Shown piece after piece: positions 21,596 through 30,442 of a stretch of 64,000 nucleotides of DNA (positions are counted from its first letter, which is position 1; each line of letters starts with the position of its first letter). Source of the DNA: Enhydrobacter aerosaccus (GTDB taxonomy: Bacteria; Pseudomonadota; Alphaproteobacteria; Reyranellales; Reyranellaceae); contig NZ_FUWJ01000006.1 in assembly GCF_900167455.1 (NCBI RefSeq), forward strand, positions 1 through 64,000, in the 5' to 3' direction. The translations under genes and the position numbers were made by a program. The notes below the pieces were generated by a model that saw nothing but the letters and a program-made list of their open reading frames with translations, did no database searches and had not been told where the DNA came from.

Positions 21596-23698
21596 ATGAG
21601 CGATGCCACGAGCGGGGATCAGAACCTGGGTCCGAACCACGGGCCGGCCTCGGAAGTGGATTTCGTCGCGCTGGCGCCCGGGCAGAAAGTCGGCCGCTAC
21701 GAGATCGTCGCCATCCTGGGGCAAGGTGGCTTCGGCATCACCTATCGGGCGCGCGACTCCCAGCTCAACCGCGACGTAGCCATCAAGGAATATCTGCCGT
21801 CGGCCTTGGCTGTGCGCCAGGACGGCAGCACGGTGCTGCCGCGCTCGACCAGGATGTCGGATGACTTCACCTGGGGCCGCCAGCGCTTCGTCGATGAAGG
21901 CCGCACATTGGCGACGCTGCAGCGCGCGCCGGCAATCGTGCGGGTGTTCGACTTCCTGGAAGCCAACGGCACCGCCTACATCGTCATGGAGTTGGTGCCG
22001 GGCACGACGCTCGAGGACCGGCTGAAGGGTGGTCGCACGCTTTCGCCCGACGAGGTGAACCATATCCTCTGGCCGCTGCTGGATGGGCTGGAACAGGTCC
22101 ATGCCACGGGCTTCCTCCATCGCGACATCAAGCCGGCCAACATCCTGCTCGATGCGGCCGGCAATCCGACCCTGATCGATTTCGGCGCGTCACGCGCCGC
22201 CATGGCTGGCCGGACCACGGCCATGACGGCGATCTTCACGCCGGGTTATGCCGCTGCCGAGCAGTTCACCTCGGCCAAGCAAGGTCCCTGGACCGACATC
22301 TATGGCCTGTCGGCGACGATGTATCACGCCATCACCGGCGCGCCTCCACCCTCCGCTTTCGACCGCATACTGGACGACAGCTACCGGCCGTTGGGCCAAC
22401 TGCGGCCGGCTGGATTTGCCCTTGGTCTTCTGGTGGGCCTCGATACGGGCTTGGCCGTCAGAGCTCTCGATCGACCACAATCGATCGCCGGTTGGAGACC
22501 GGTGCTAACGCAGACAGCGCCGGTCGATGCCGATGTGACGGTCATGGTGCGCGCGCCAGCGGATCCGACCGTTGCGCCGCCGGAGGCACCGGCATCGCCG
22601 GTTCCCAGTGCGCCGTCGCCCGCCTTACCGGCGGGCAAAAGCCGGACCGGTCTTTGGCTTGGAGCGGGTGCGCTGGCCGTCCTCATGCTGGGCGGCGGTT
22701 ACTACGCCTTGCAGGACAAGGGGGCACCGAAGGTATCGGTCGAGCAGGCGACGACGCCTGGCAAGCCGGGAAAGCCGCTGACCGAGCAGGCGGCGGCAAC
22801 GCCCGGCAAGCCAGGGAAGGCGCCAGACGGGCAGCCCATGGCGGATCAGCAGGCGGCCGAGGCGGCACAACGGCAGAAGCTGGAAGACGAGAGCCGCCAG
22901 AAGATGGCGGCCGACCAGGCCGCCAAGCAGCAGGCGGAAGAGGATGCCAAACAGAAAGCCGTTGCCGAGGAGGCCGCGAGGCGCAAGGCCGAGGAGGAAG
23001 ACCGCAAGAGCGCCCAGGCTGCCGAAGAGGCGCTGCATCTGACGCTGCTCGATCGCCAGCATGTCCAGGTAGCGCTGACGGCGCTGGGTTTCAGCACCAA
23101 CGGCTCGGACGGCGTGTTCGGGGGCCATACGCGCGACATGATCGCAGCCTGGCAGAAGAGCCGGGGCTTTGCCGCCACCGGCTTCCTGACAGGCATGCAG
23201 AACCAGACGCTGCTGCGCGACGCGAGCCCCGCGATCGCCAAATTCGACGAGGATCAGAAGAAGGCCGACGAGGCAACCTCTCGCGCGAAAGTCGTGCCGG
23301 CGTCGCCCTCGCCGGCACAGCCCGCGACGGCTGCTGCAAGTGCATCCGTCGCGGCAGGCGCCGATGGTCTGTGGCGCGGCTCGATGCATTGCTCGGCCAA
23401 TCGCGGGGCAGGGCCCTTCAACGCCGGTTTCGAAATCAGGATCGCGGGCGGCACGGGAACCTGGGTGCGGCCCGGCTCCGGACCAGGCACGACGGGCAAT
23501 CAATCGATCACCCTGAAGGTCACGGGCAACGCGGTCCTCGTTCAGAGGCTTTTCGTTCCCCTCAACAATGCCAATGCACCGTTGCAGACGGCCACCATGC
23601 CGGCGCAAGTGATGGGCGACGTCATCAACGGCTCGGGACCCGAGGCGCATAGCGGCGGACGGACCTGCGAGATCGTCCTCAATCGGGTGAGTCGCTGA
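21596..23698 (+). CDS. Ser/Thr protein kinase with transmembrane segment and peptidoglycan-binding-like domain
   Basis: 700 residues. The ATG at 21596 follows GGGGAA; an upstream GTG (21578) adds six residues without a ribosome site. Kinase at about 34-305: LGQGGFGITY, Lys64, HRD 175-177, DFG 195-197; the APE triplet reads AAE. A membrane segment lies at about 352-372, a Lys/Gln/Ala-rich coiled coil at about 415-480, and a PG_binding_1-like unit at about 486-542 (VQVALTALGFSTNGSDGVFG, TRDMIAAWQKSRGF). The last 110 residues (DGLWRGSMHCSANRG on) are a beta-rich domain of unknown function. The kinase part is close to that of the kinase at 19089, so the two arose by duplication and gained different periplasmic ends. 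Confidence 0.88.
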   Translation: MSDATSGDQNLGPNHGPASEVDFVALAPGQKVGRYEIVAILGQGGFGITYRARDSQLNRDVAIKEYLPSALAVRQDGSTVLPRSTRMSDDFTWGRQRFVDEGRTLATLQRAPAIVRVFDFLEANGTAYIVMELVPGTTLEDRLKGGRTLSPDEVNHILWPLLDGLEQVHATGFLHRDIKPANILLDAAGNPTLIDFGASRAAMAGRTTAMTAIFTPGYAAAEQFTSAKQGPWTDIYGLSATMYHAITGAPPPSAFDRILDDSYRPLGQLRPAGFALGLLVGLDTGLAVRALDRPQSIAGWRPVLTQTAPVDADVTVMVRAPADPTVAPPEAPASPVPSAPSPALPAGKSRTGLWLGAGALAVLMLGGGYYALQDKGAPKVSVEQATTPGKPGKPLTEQAAATPGKPGKAPDGQPMADQQAAEAAQRQKLEDESRQKMAADQAAKQQAEEDAKQKAVAEEAARRKAEEEDRKSAQAAEEALHLTLLDRQHVQVALTALGFSTNGSDGVFGGHTRDMIAAWQKSRGFAATGFLTGMQNQTLLRDASPAIAKFDEDQKKADEATSRAKVVPASPSPAQPATAAASASVAAGADGLWRGSMHCSANRGAGPFNAGFEIRIAGGTGTWVRPGSGPGTTGNQSITLKVTGNAVLVQRLFVPLNNANAPLQTATMPAQVMGDVINGSGPEAHSGGRTCEIVLNRVSR

Positions 23699-23721
23699 CG
23701 AGAGACAGCAGCCCGTTGCCA

Positions 23722-23737
23722 CGCTCTTGCCAGAGCG
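23722..23737 (+). terminator. Possible weak terminator after the second kinase
   Basis: CGCTCT-TGCC-AGAGCG forms a 6-bp stem 23 bp beyond the kinase stop. No T-run follows, so it would be weak or factor-dependent. Confidence 0.25.
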
Positions 23738-23782
23738 CTGCGGCGCGTGCGCAATGCGGCAATCAACAGCAAGAGGATCGAC

Positions 23783-24652
23783 ATGGCGGGAAATGCGAAG
23801 GCGAGTGCCTTGCGGGCATTGCTGGCGAAAGGCGAGTTCATCCTGGCGCCGGGCATCTATGACGGTATCTCGGCCCGGGTCGCGGACCGCATGGGCTTTC
23901 CGGCCCTCTACATGACGGGCTATGGCGCGACGGCGTCCATGCTTGGATTGCCTGACGCGGGCCTGGCGACCTATTCCGACATGGTGGGACGGGCCGAGAT
24001 GATCTGCTCCGTGATCGATACGCCGCTGATCGCCGACGCCGATACCGGCTACGGCGGCCTCTTGAATGTGCAACGGACAGTGCGCGGTTACGAGGCGGCC
24101 GGTGTCGCGGCAATCCAGATCGAGGATCAGGAGATGCCCAAGAAATGCGGTCATACGCCGGGCCGTCGCGTCGTACCGGCCGAGGACATGGTGCTCAAGA
24201 TCAGGGTAGCGGCAGATGCCCGTCGCGATGCGAACACCCTGATCGTGGCACGCACCGACGCACGGACCGCGCATGGCCTCGACGAGGCGCTGCGTCGGGC
24301 GAAGCTCTACGAGGAAGCGGGTGCTGATATCATCTTCGTGGAATCACCGGAGAGCGAGGCCGAACTCCAGCGCATCGGCAAGGAGGTGAGCAAGCCCTTG
24401 CTCGCCAACATGGTCGAGTTCGGCAAGACGCCGCGTGTGGAAACGGCCCGCCTGAAGGAGTGGGGTTTCGATCTCGCCATCTATCCGGGCCTCGGCTTCA
24501 GTGTTGCCGCAGAGGCCATGCGGCAGGCCTGGCAGCACCTCAAGGAAAAGGGAACCAGCAACGACATGATCGTGCCGCAATATCGTGGCATGCATGAGCT
24601 GATGGGGTTTCCGGAAGTATGGGAATTCGAGAAGAAGTGGGCCCAGGTGTGA
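23783..24652 (+). CDS. Isocitrate lyase/PEP mutase superfamily protein, methylisocitrate-lyase-like
   Basis: 289 residues. The ATG at 23783 (MAGNAKASALRALLAKGEF) has AAGAGG six bases upstream; an earlier frame start is unsupported. The TIM-barrel family is shown by APGIYDGISARVADRMGF, the metal-site DADTGYGG and the loop PKKCGH, whose Cys is the catalytic acid in isocitrate and methylisocitrate lyases. A C-C lyase acting on methylisocitrate, dimethylmalate or a similar 2-methyl acid is the best reading; oxaloacetate decarboxylase-type relatives usually lack the KKCGH cysteine. No prpC or prpD neighbour is present. Its stop overlaps the next gene. Confidence 0.82.
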   Translation: MAGNAKASALRALLAKGEFILAPGIYDGISARVADRMGFPALYMTGYGATASMLGLPDAGLATYSDMVGRAEMICSVIDTPLIADADTGYGGLLNVQRTVRGYEAAGVAAIQIEDQEMPKKCGHTPGRRVVPAEDMVLKIRVAADARRDANTLIVARTDARTAHGLDEALRRAKLYEEAGADIIFVESPESEAELQRIGKEVSKPLLANMVEFGKTPRVETARLKEWGFDLAIYPGLGFSVAAEAMRQAWQHLKEKGTSNDMIVPQYRGMHELMGFPEVWEFEKKWAQV

Positions 24653-24936
24653 GTGGACGGCAGATCTTCGAGCTCCTGGCTCGGCTGCCGGCCCGTGTCT
24701 GGCTGCAGATCGTCGTGGGCATCGTCGGTTTCACGGTGCTCGCGGTGCTGGGGTTTGCCTTGATCGCGGGCATGGCCGCCGTGGCGCTGCTTGCGGTGTT
24801 CGCCTTGAAGGCGCGGGCCTGGCTGCAGGGCCTGCTCGGCGAGCGGGATCGCGGCGGGCCGCCGGCGCGGCGCGGCCCGAAAGTGGTCGACGTTACCTAC
24901 GAGATCGTCGAGCGCCGGGACGACGGCCGGCGCTGA
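24649..24936 (+). CDS. Small two-helix membrane protein
   Basis: 95 residues from GTG 24649, which overlaps the preceding stop as GTGA. It has two hydrophobic stretches (VWLQIVVGIVGFTVLAVLGF and LIAGMAAVALLAVFALKA) and a basic, cytosol-type C terminus ending RRDDGRR. No family was recognised. An alternative ATG ten codons upstream lies inside the lyase gene. Coupled translation with the lyase is likely, but a functional link is not evident. Confidence 0.6.
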   Translation: MSGRQIFELLARLPARVWLQIVVGIVGFTVLAVLGFALIAGMAAVALLAVFALKARAWLQGLLGERDRGGPPARRGPKVVDVTYEIVERRDDGRR

Positions 24937-24939
24937 CCG

Positions 24940-26370
24940 TCAAACCTGGATCACCTTGCCGGGATTCATGATGTTGTGCGGGTCGAGCGCACGCTTGACC
25001 GAGCGCATGACGTCGAGCTCGACTTTCGAGCGGTAGTGCGCGAGGTCCTCGAGCTTGAGCTGGCCGATGCCGTGCTCCGCCGAGATCGAGCCGCCATAAC
25101 CGACGACGAGATCGTACACGGCACCGCTGATCGCCTCGCCATACTTCATGAAGCTCGGCTTGTCCCAGCCGGGCGGTGACTGGCAATTGAAGTGCAGGTT
25201 GCCGTCGCCGACATGGCCGAACGGGACGGGCCGGCAGTCCGGCAGCGATTTCTTCATCGCCGCCAGCCCTTCCTTCATGAAGGCGGGTAGCTTGCTCACC
25301 GCGACCGAGATGTCGTGCTTGATCGATGGCCCTTCCTTCTTCTGCGCCTCGGCATGGTTCTCGCGCAATGCCCAGAGGGCCCGCGCCTGCGCCTCGTTCT
25401 GGGCGATCGCGGCATCGAGCACGAGGCCCTTCTCCATGGCCTCGCCCAGATAGGCTTCCATCTTCTCCCGTAATCCGCCTTCGTTCCCGCCCTCGCGGCG
25501 AGCGCGAGTCGAGGACCATTCGAGCAGGACGTACCAGTCGTGGATTTCCGTGAGCGGATCGACGGAGCCGGGAATGTGCTTCAACACGAAGTCGAGGCCC
25601 TGGCGCGCCATCAGCTCGCAGGAGGTGACGTTGTCTTCGGAGGCGGCATGGGCGCCACTCAACAGCGCTACCGCCGCATCTGGCGACGGCACCGCGATCC
25701 ATGAGGTGGCGATGTCCTTGGGCTTGGGCCAGAGCTTCAGCACGGCTTTGGTGATGATGCCGAGCGTGCCTTCGGCGCCGAGATAGAGATCGCGCAGGTC
25801 GTAACCGGTGTTGTCCTTCTTGAGCGCCCGCAGTCCATTCCAGATGTCGCCGGCCGGCGTGACGACCTCGAGGCCGAGAACGAGATGGCGCGCGTTGCCG
25901 TAATGCAGCACCTGCACCCCACCGGCATTCGTGGAGAGATTGCCGCCGATGGTGCAGCTGCCTTCGGCGGCCAGGCTGAGCGGGAACAGGCGGTCGTGCG
26001 CCGCTGCCGTCTCCTGGATGGTCTTCAGCACCACGCCCGACTCGACCGTCATCGAATAGCCGATCGTGTCGACCTCGACGATGCGGTTCATGCGGGTCAG
26101 CGACAGCACGATCTCGCGGCCGGTCTCGTGCGGCATGCCCCCGCCGACAAGGCCGGTGTTGCCGCCTTGAGGAACGATCGCGACCTTCTCCGCGGCACAG
26201 AGCTTCACGACTGCGGCGACCTCCTCGGTCGACGCGGGCCGGACGACGGCGAGCGCGGTGCCGAGGTAGTTCTCACGCCAGTCCGTCACGTAAGGATGCT
26301 TGGTCTGTTCGTCGGTGATCAGTCCCTTGTCTCCGACGATGGCACGCAGCTTGTCGACAAACTCACTCAT
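24940..26370 (-). CDS. FAD-binding D-2-hydroxyacid dehydrogenase (GlcD/D2HGDH-like), copy B
   Basis: 476 residues. FAD_binding_4 (PCMH-type) domain at about 30-210: VVRPASTEEVAAVVKLC, PQGGNTGLVGG, GGNLSTNAGGVQVLHYG and GAEGTLGIITKAVLKLWP. The C-terminal FAD-oxidase domain has GHVGDGNLHFN (metal-site histidines) and EHGIGQLKLEDL. Such enzymes oxidise D-lactate, D-2-hydroxyglutarate or glycolate and pass electrons to quinone, cytochrome or ETF. Its ATG shares one base with the stop of the upstream paralogue (TGATG), so the two are translated together. Convergent with the small membrane protein gene. Confidence 0.88.
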   Translation of the reverse strand: MSEFVDKLRAIVGDKGLITDEQTKHPYVTDWRENYLGTALAVVRPASTEEVAAVVKLCAAEKVAIVPQGGNTGLVGGGMPHETGREIVLSLTRMNRIVEVDTIGYSMTVESGVVLKTIQETAAAHDRLFPLSLAAEGSCTIGGNLSTNAGGVQVLHYGNARHLVLGLEVVTPAGDIWNGLRALKKDNTGYDLRDLYLGAEGTLGIITKAVLKLWPKPKDIATSWIAVPSPDAAVALLSGAHAASEDNVTSCELMARQGLDFVLKHIPGSVDPLTEIHDWYVLLEWSSTRARREGGNEGGLREKMEAYLGEAMEKGLVLDAAIAQNEAQARALWALRENHAEAQKKEGPSIKHDISVAVSKLPAFMKEGLAAMKKSLPDCRPVPFGHVGDGNLHFNCQSPPGWDKPSFMKYGEAISGAVYDLVVGYGGSISAEHGIGQLKLEDLAHYRSKVELDVMRSVKRALDPHNIMNPGKVIQV

Positions 26371-27836
26371 CACAACCGCAACACCTTTCCGGGATTCATG
26401 ATGTTCTTGGGATCGAGTGCACGCTTGATCGAGCGCATCGTGTCGAGCTCGATCTTCGATCGGTAGTGGGCCAGCTCATCGAGCTTGTCGATGCCGATGC
26501 CATGTTCGGCCGAGATCGAACCGGCCATCGAGGTGACAAGGTCGTTGACGGCGCGCGTGATCGCGGGCGTGTACTGGTTCAGCGTCGCGCGATCCATGTC
26601 CTTCGGACCCATGAAGGAGAAGTGGATGTTGCCGTCGCCGATATGGCCGAGCGGGTAGGGACGGATCGAGGGGAGGATATCGAGAGCGGCCTTCACGCCC
26701 TGGTCGATGAACTGGGGAATCTTCGAGATGGCGACGGAAATGTCATAGCTGAGGCCGGGCCCCTCGGCGCGCGACGCCGGCGCCACTGCCTCGCGGATGA
26801 CCCACATGTTGCGCGATTGCGCCTCGTTCTGGGCGATCACCGCATCGAGCACGCGGCCGGCTTCCATCTGGTCGGCAAGGAACTGCTCCATCTTCTCCGA
26901 CATGCCCTCGGCGCCGTCGGCGCGCGGGCGGGAGGACGACCATTCGAGCAGCAGGTACCAGGGCGTGTCGGCCTTGAGCGGATCCTGGGTGCCGGGAATG
27001 TGGCGCAGCACCATGTCGGTGCAGGCCCGGCTCATCAGTTCGCACGAACCGACATTGTCCTCGGAGGCGGCATGGGCCTCGGACAGGATCTCGATTGCGG
27101 CCTGCGGGTCGCGAATGGCCAGCCAGGCCGTGCAGACATCCTTCGGCGCCGGCCACAGCTTCAGCACTGCCTTGGTGATGACGCCGAGCGTACCCTCGGC
27201 GCCCATGAACAGGTGCTTGAGGTCGTAGCCCGTATTGTCCTTCTTGAGCGACCTCAGCCCGTTCCAGATCTCTCCGTTGGGCAGTACGACTTCCAGTCCG
27301 AGGACCAGATTGCGCGCATTGCCATAGCGCAGCACCTGCACGCCGCCGGCGTTGGTCGAGAGATTGCCGCCGATCATGCAGGAGCCCTGGGCGCCAAGGC
27401 TGAGGGGAAAGAAGCGATCGTGGCTCGCCGCCGTCTCCTGCAGCGTCTGCAGCACGCACCCGGCTTCCACCGTCATCGAGTAGCCGACCGGATCCACCTC
27501 CAGAACGTGATTCATGCGCCCCAGCGACAGGAGGATGCCTTGATGGGTCGGCCACGGCGTTGCGCCGCCCATCAGGCCGGTGTTGCCGCCCTGAGGCACG
27601 ATGGCGATGCCCTGCTCGTAGCAGAGCTTCACCACCTTCGAGACTTCCTCGGTGTTGGCAGGGCGCACCACGACGGCAGCCGTCCCCACGAGAGAGCCGC
27701 GCCAGTCGGTAACGAAAGGCTGTTTGCCCTGGTCGTCGAGAATCAGCCCCTTGTCGCCAACGATCGCGCGCAGCGACTCGAGCACCGCAGGGGTGACGGG
27801 AATGGTCGGGATGACGGGAATGGCTGTGTCGGGCAT
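26370..27836 (-). CDS. FAD-binding D-2-hydroxyacid dehydrogenase (GlcD/D2HGDH-like), copy A
   Basis: 488 residues, starting MPDTAIPVIPTIPVTPAVL after a GAGAGGAAAC site. Same layout as copy B: PQGGNTGLMGG, GGNLSTNAGGVQVLRYG, GAEGTLGVITKAVLKLWP, then GHIGDGNIHFSF and EHGIGIDKLDEL. The two proteins align along their whole length and plainly come from a tandem duplication. Both keep the FAD and metal motifs, so both should be active, perhaps on different hydroxyacids or as a heteromer. Substrate is not deducible. Confidence 0.88.
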   Translation of the reverse strand: MPDTAIPVIPTIPVTPAVLESLRAIVGDKGLILDDQGKQPFVTDWRGSLVGTAAVVVRPANTEEVSKVVKLCYEQGIAIVPQGGNTGLMGGATPWPTHQGILLSLGRMNHVLEVDPVGYSMTVEAGCVLQTLQETAASHDRFFPLSLGAQGSCMIGGNLSTNAGGVQVLRYGNARNLVLGLEVVLPNGEIWNGLRSLKKDNTGYDLKHLFMGAEGTLGVITKAVLKLWPAPKDVCTAWLAIRDPQAAIEILSEAHAASEDNVGSCELMSRACTDMVLRHIPGTQDPLKADTPWYLLLEWSSSRPRADGAEGMSEKMEQFLADQMEAGRVLDAVIAQNEAQSRNMWVIREAVAPASRAEGPGLSYDISVAISKIPQFIDQGVKAALDILPSIRPYPLGHIGDGNIHFSFMGPKDMDRATLNQYTPAITRAVNDLVTSMAGSISAEHGIGIDKLDELAHYRSKIELDTMRSIKRALDPKNIMNPGKVLRL

Positions 27837-27860
27837 GTTTCCTCTCTCTTTGCCCGAAGA

Positions 27861-28838
27861 TTAGCCCCGACGTTGTGAGCCGTCATCAGCGGCAGCCCGG
27901 CGCAGCCGATCGTTGATCGCAAGGCCGAGGCCCGATTCGGGAATGGGCATCACCGCAATGCGGCCAATCCCGGGCCGATCCAGAGCCCGCATTTGCGCGA
28001 ACAGATTGGCGGCGGCTTCGGCCAGATCGCCGGTGGGGCTGAGATTGTAGGACAGTGCCGCGCCGGCGGGGGGATTCGGTCCGAACGCCAGCAATCCCTC
28101 TTCCAGGGAGACGCTGGTCGCATTCAGTCGCACCGGACGCGACGGCGCATAGTGGCTCTCCAGCTGTCCCGGCGAACTGCGCGCGGCATCGCCTGTCGGC
28201 AAGGCATGAGACACCGCGATCGGTCCGATCACCGCCTCGATCGCCTCGCGCGTTGCGCCACCGGGTCGCAACAGCACGGGAGTTTGGCCGCTGATATCCA
28301 GCACCGTGGATTCCACGCCGACAAGGCACGGGCCTCCATCGATGATCAACGGAACGCGCTCGCCCAGCGATTCGGCGACATGATCGGCACGGGTCGGACT
28401 CACGGCGCCGCTGCGATTGGCGGAGGGGGCGGCGATCGGCAGGTCCGCGGCCCGCATCAAGGCCTGTGCCACCGGATGCGACGGCGCACGGATGGCGACG
28501 GTCTCGAGCCCGGCCGTGGCCAACTGGGCGATGGGCGAATCCTTCGCGCGCGGCAGCACCATCGTCAGTGGCCCTGGCCAGAAGCGCGCGGCGAGCTTCT
28601 CTGCGCTCTCGTTCCACTGCACGAACCGGCGCGCGGAGGCAGCGTCCAGCACATGGCTGATGAGAGGGTTGAAGCGCGGCCGGCCCTTGGCCTCGAAGAT
28701 GGCGGCAACGGCACGCTCGTTGGTCGCGTCCGCACCCAGGCCATAGACGGTCTCGGTCGGAAAGGCGACCAACTCGCCGGCGCGCAGCAGGTCAGCCGCC
28801 TCCCGGATGGCGTCGGCGGTGGGCCCGACTATCCTCAT
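27861..28838 (-). CDS. L-threonylcarbamoyladenylate synthase (Sua5/YrdC family)
   Basis: Makes threonylcarbamoyl-AMP from Thr, bicarbonate and ATP for the t6A37 modification of ANN-decoding tRNAs. The 325-residue product has the YrdC domain (GELVAFPTETVYGLGADA, KGRPRFNPLISHV, AAPSANRSGAVSPT) at 1-200 and the C-terminal Sua5 extension (PGQLESHYAPSRPVRL) of the longer Sua5 type. Start ATG 28838 overlaps the cysQ stop as ATGA. Other open frames running through this region are shadows. Confidence 0.92.
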   Translation of the reverse strand: MRIVGPTADAIREAADLLRAGELVAFPTETVYGLGADATNERAVAAIFEAKGRPRFNPLISHVLDAASARRFVQWNESAEKLAARFWPGPLTMVLPRAKDSPIAQLATAGLETVAIRAPSHPVAQALMRAADLPIAAPSANRSGAVSPTRADHVAESLGERVPLIIDGGPCLVGVESTVLDISGQTPVLLRPGGATREAIEAVIGPIAVSHALPTGDAARSSPGQLESHYAPSRPVRLNATSVSLEEGLLAFGPNPPAGAALSYNLSPTGDLAEAAANLFAQMRALDRPGIGRIAVMPIPESGLGLAINDRLRRAAADDGSQRRG

Positions 28839-29629
28839 CGCGCCGTCTTGCTGCGGGCGATGAAATGCGGGTTGCCGAAACCGGGCTTGCCGTAGAGGAG
28901 CGGGCGGCCGTCGGTGGTGACGACTTCTCCGCCGGCCGCCTCGAGCACGCCCTGGGCTGCCGCTGTATCCCATTCGTTGGTTGGTCCGAAGCGGGGATAG
29001 ATGTCGGCCTTGCCCTCGGCGATCAGGCAGAACTTGAGCGACGACCCTGCCTGAATGCGATCGGCCACTTTGAGGCCGTTGTTGCGGAACCAGATGTCGA
29101 GATCGCTGTAGATGGCGTGGCTGCGGCTGGCACAGGCGACCAGGCCCTCGGCGGGTGCCACCCGGGTGGAGATGGGGGTGAACGGCCCACCCTTGTCGCT
29201 CTTGTCTGCCCCCAGGTCCTTGGCGCCGCGCCAAAGCGTATCGGTTGCAGGGGCGAGAACGATGCCCAGCACGGACTTTCCCGCCTCGATGAGCGCGATG
29301 TTGACGGTGAACTCGCCGTTCCTCTTGATGAACTCCTTGGTGCCGTCCAGCGGATCGACCAGCCAGAACGGCCCGCCGTCGAGCGTCGGCACGCGGCCGG
29401 CCGCCATTTCCTCTTCAGCCACCACGGGTGTCCCAGGCGTAAGGCCGCGCAAGCCGGCCAGGATGACGGCCTCGGCGGCGTGGTCCGCATCGGTCACGGG
29501 GCTTTGGTCGGCCTTGATCCGCTGGCCGAGATCGCCGGCATAGATCCGCATGATCTCCCGTGCGGCGTCGCGGGCGATGGCAGTGGTGGCTTCGCGCAGG
29601 GTGCGGAGGGAAGGGAGGGGCTGGGTCAC
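28835..29629 (-). CDS. cysQ: 3'(2'),5'-bisphosphate nucleotidase CysQ
   Basis: Hydrolyses PAP to AMP in sulfur metabolism. The 264-residue product is an inositol-monophosphatase-fold enzyme with SPVTDADHAAE, the acidic metal site VAEEE, DPLDGTKEFIKRNGEFTVNIAL and WDTAAAQGVLEAAGG. The start is GTG 29629 (MTQPLPSLRTLREA); no strong ribosome site is visible. It overlaps the Sua5 gene by 4 bp and is divergent from the nucleosidase gene at 29674. Confidence 0.92.
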   Translation of the reverse strand: MTQPLPSLRTLREATTAIARDAAREIMRIYAGDLGQRIKADQSPVTDADHAAEAVILAGLRGLTPGTPVVAEEEMAAGRVPTLDGGPFWLVDPLDGTKEFIKRNGEFTVNIALIEAGKSVLGIVLAPATDTLWRGAKDLGADKSDKGGPFTPISTRVAPAEGLVACASRSHAIYSDLDIWFRNNGLKVADRIQAGSSLKFCLIAEGKADIYPRFGPTNEWDTAAAQGVLEAAGGEVVTTDGRPLLYGKPGFGNPHFIARSKTAR

Positions 29630-29673
29630 GGGATGGTTGCGTTGGGAGCGGCGACCTTATAACCCATTCAGCC

Positions 29674-30432
29674 ATGACAAACAGGCTTTTGGGCGTCATT
29701 TCGGCGATGCCCGAGGAACTCACTCACCTGGCGGACGATTCGCGGGGGCGGACCGACGTCGGCGGACTTTCCTACCTCCAGGGACATATCGCCGGACGCC
29801 AGGCGGTGTTCGTCGAGTGCGGCATGGGGAAGGTCAATGCCGGTGTCGCGGCGGCCCTCATGCTCGACCGATTCCCGTGCTCGGCGCTGATGTTCTGCGG
29901 CGTGGCCGGTGGTCTCGATCCGGCCTTGGGCGTGGGCGACATCGTCGTTGGCACGCGCAATATCCAGTACGACTACGGCGCGGAGCAGGAAGACGGCTTC
30001 AAGACCTATCAACCCGGCAAGCCGCCGTTGCCCGGCTTCGACGACAGCCATGGCTACGATCTGCCGACGGATCTCGTCGAGCGCCTGAGAGGGATTATCG
30101 ACGGCGTGAGCCTCGACCCGCTGCCGTCGGCCGTCGGTGTCGGCTCGCGCACGCCGCTCGTGCGATTGGGCCCGATCGCCACGGGCGACGCTTTCGTGAA
30201 CAGCGAGCGCACGCGCAATCGCCTGCATGGAACCTACGGCGCGCTTGCCTGCGAGATGGAAGGCGGAGCCGTCGCCCAGGTGGCCGAGCGGTTCGGCAAT
30301 CTGCCGCTGGTCAATGTCCGCTGCCTCAGCGATCTGGCCGGCGCGGCCAGCCATATCGACTTCGGCGCCTTCCTGCCGGTGGCGGCAAAGTATGCCTCGC
30401 AGGTGGCGCACCGCCTCGCACCGCACATCTAG
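29674..30432 (+). CDS. 5'-methylthioadenosine/S-adenosylhomocysteine nucleosidase
   Basis: Cleaves MTA and SAH to adenine plus thioribose compounds, in the methyl cycle. The ATG at 29674 (MTNRLLGVISAMPEEL) gives 252 residues. The PNP_UDP_1 fold shows CGVAGGLDPALGVGDIVVG, the purine-site CEMEGGAVAQVAERFG and VRCLSDLAG with the catalytic Asp. The early Glu of AMPEE matches the acid that attacks the leaving group. A longer frame upstream overlaps cysQ and is not used. Only about 45 bp separates it from the divergent cysQ start. Confidence 0.88.
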   Translation: MTNRLLGVISAMPEELTHLADDSRGRTDVGGLSYLQGHIAGRQAVFVECGMGKVNAGVAAALMLDRFPCSALMFCGVAGGLDPALGVGDIVVGTRNIQYDYGAEQEDGFKTYQPGKPPLPGFDDSHGYDLPTDLVERLRGIIDGVSLDPLPSAVGVGSRTPLVRLGPIATGDAFVNSERTRNRLHGTYGALACEMEGGAVAQVAERFGNLPLVNVRCLSDLAGAASHIDFGAFLPVAAKYASQVAHRLAPHI

Positions 30433-30442
30433 GAGGGTATCG

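Noticed and set aside
22625..24274. A 549-codon minus-strand open frame
   Set aside because: Antisense to the second kinase and the isocitrate-lyase-family gene; no motif.
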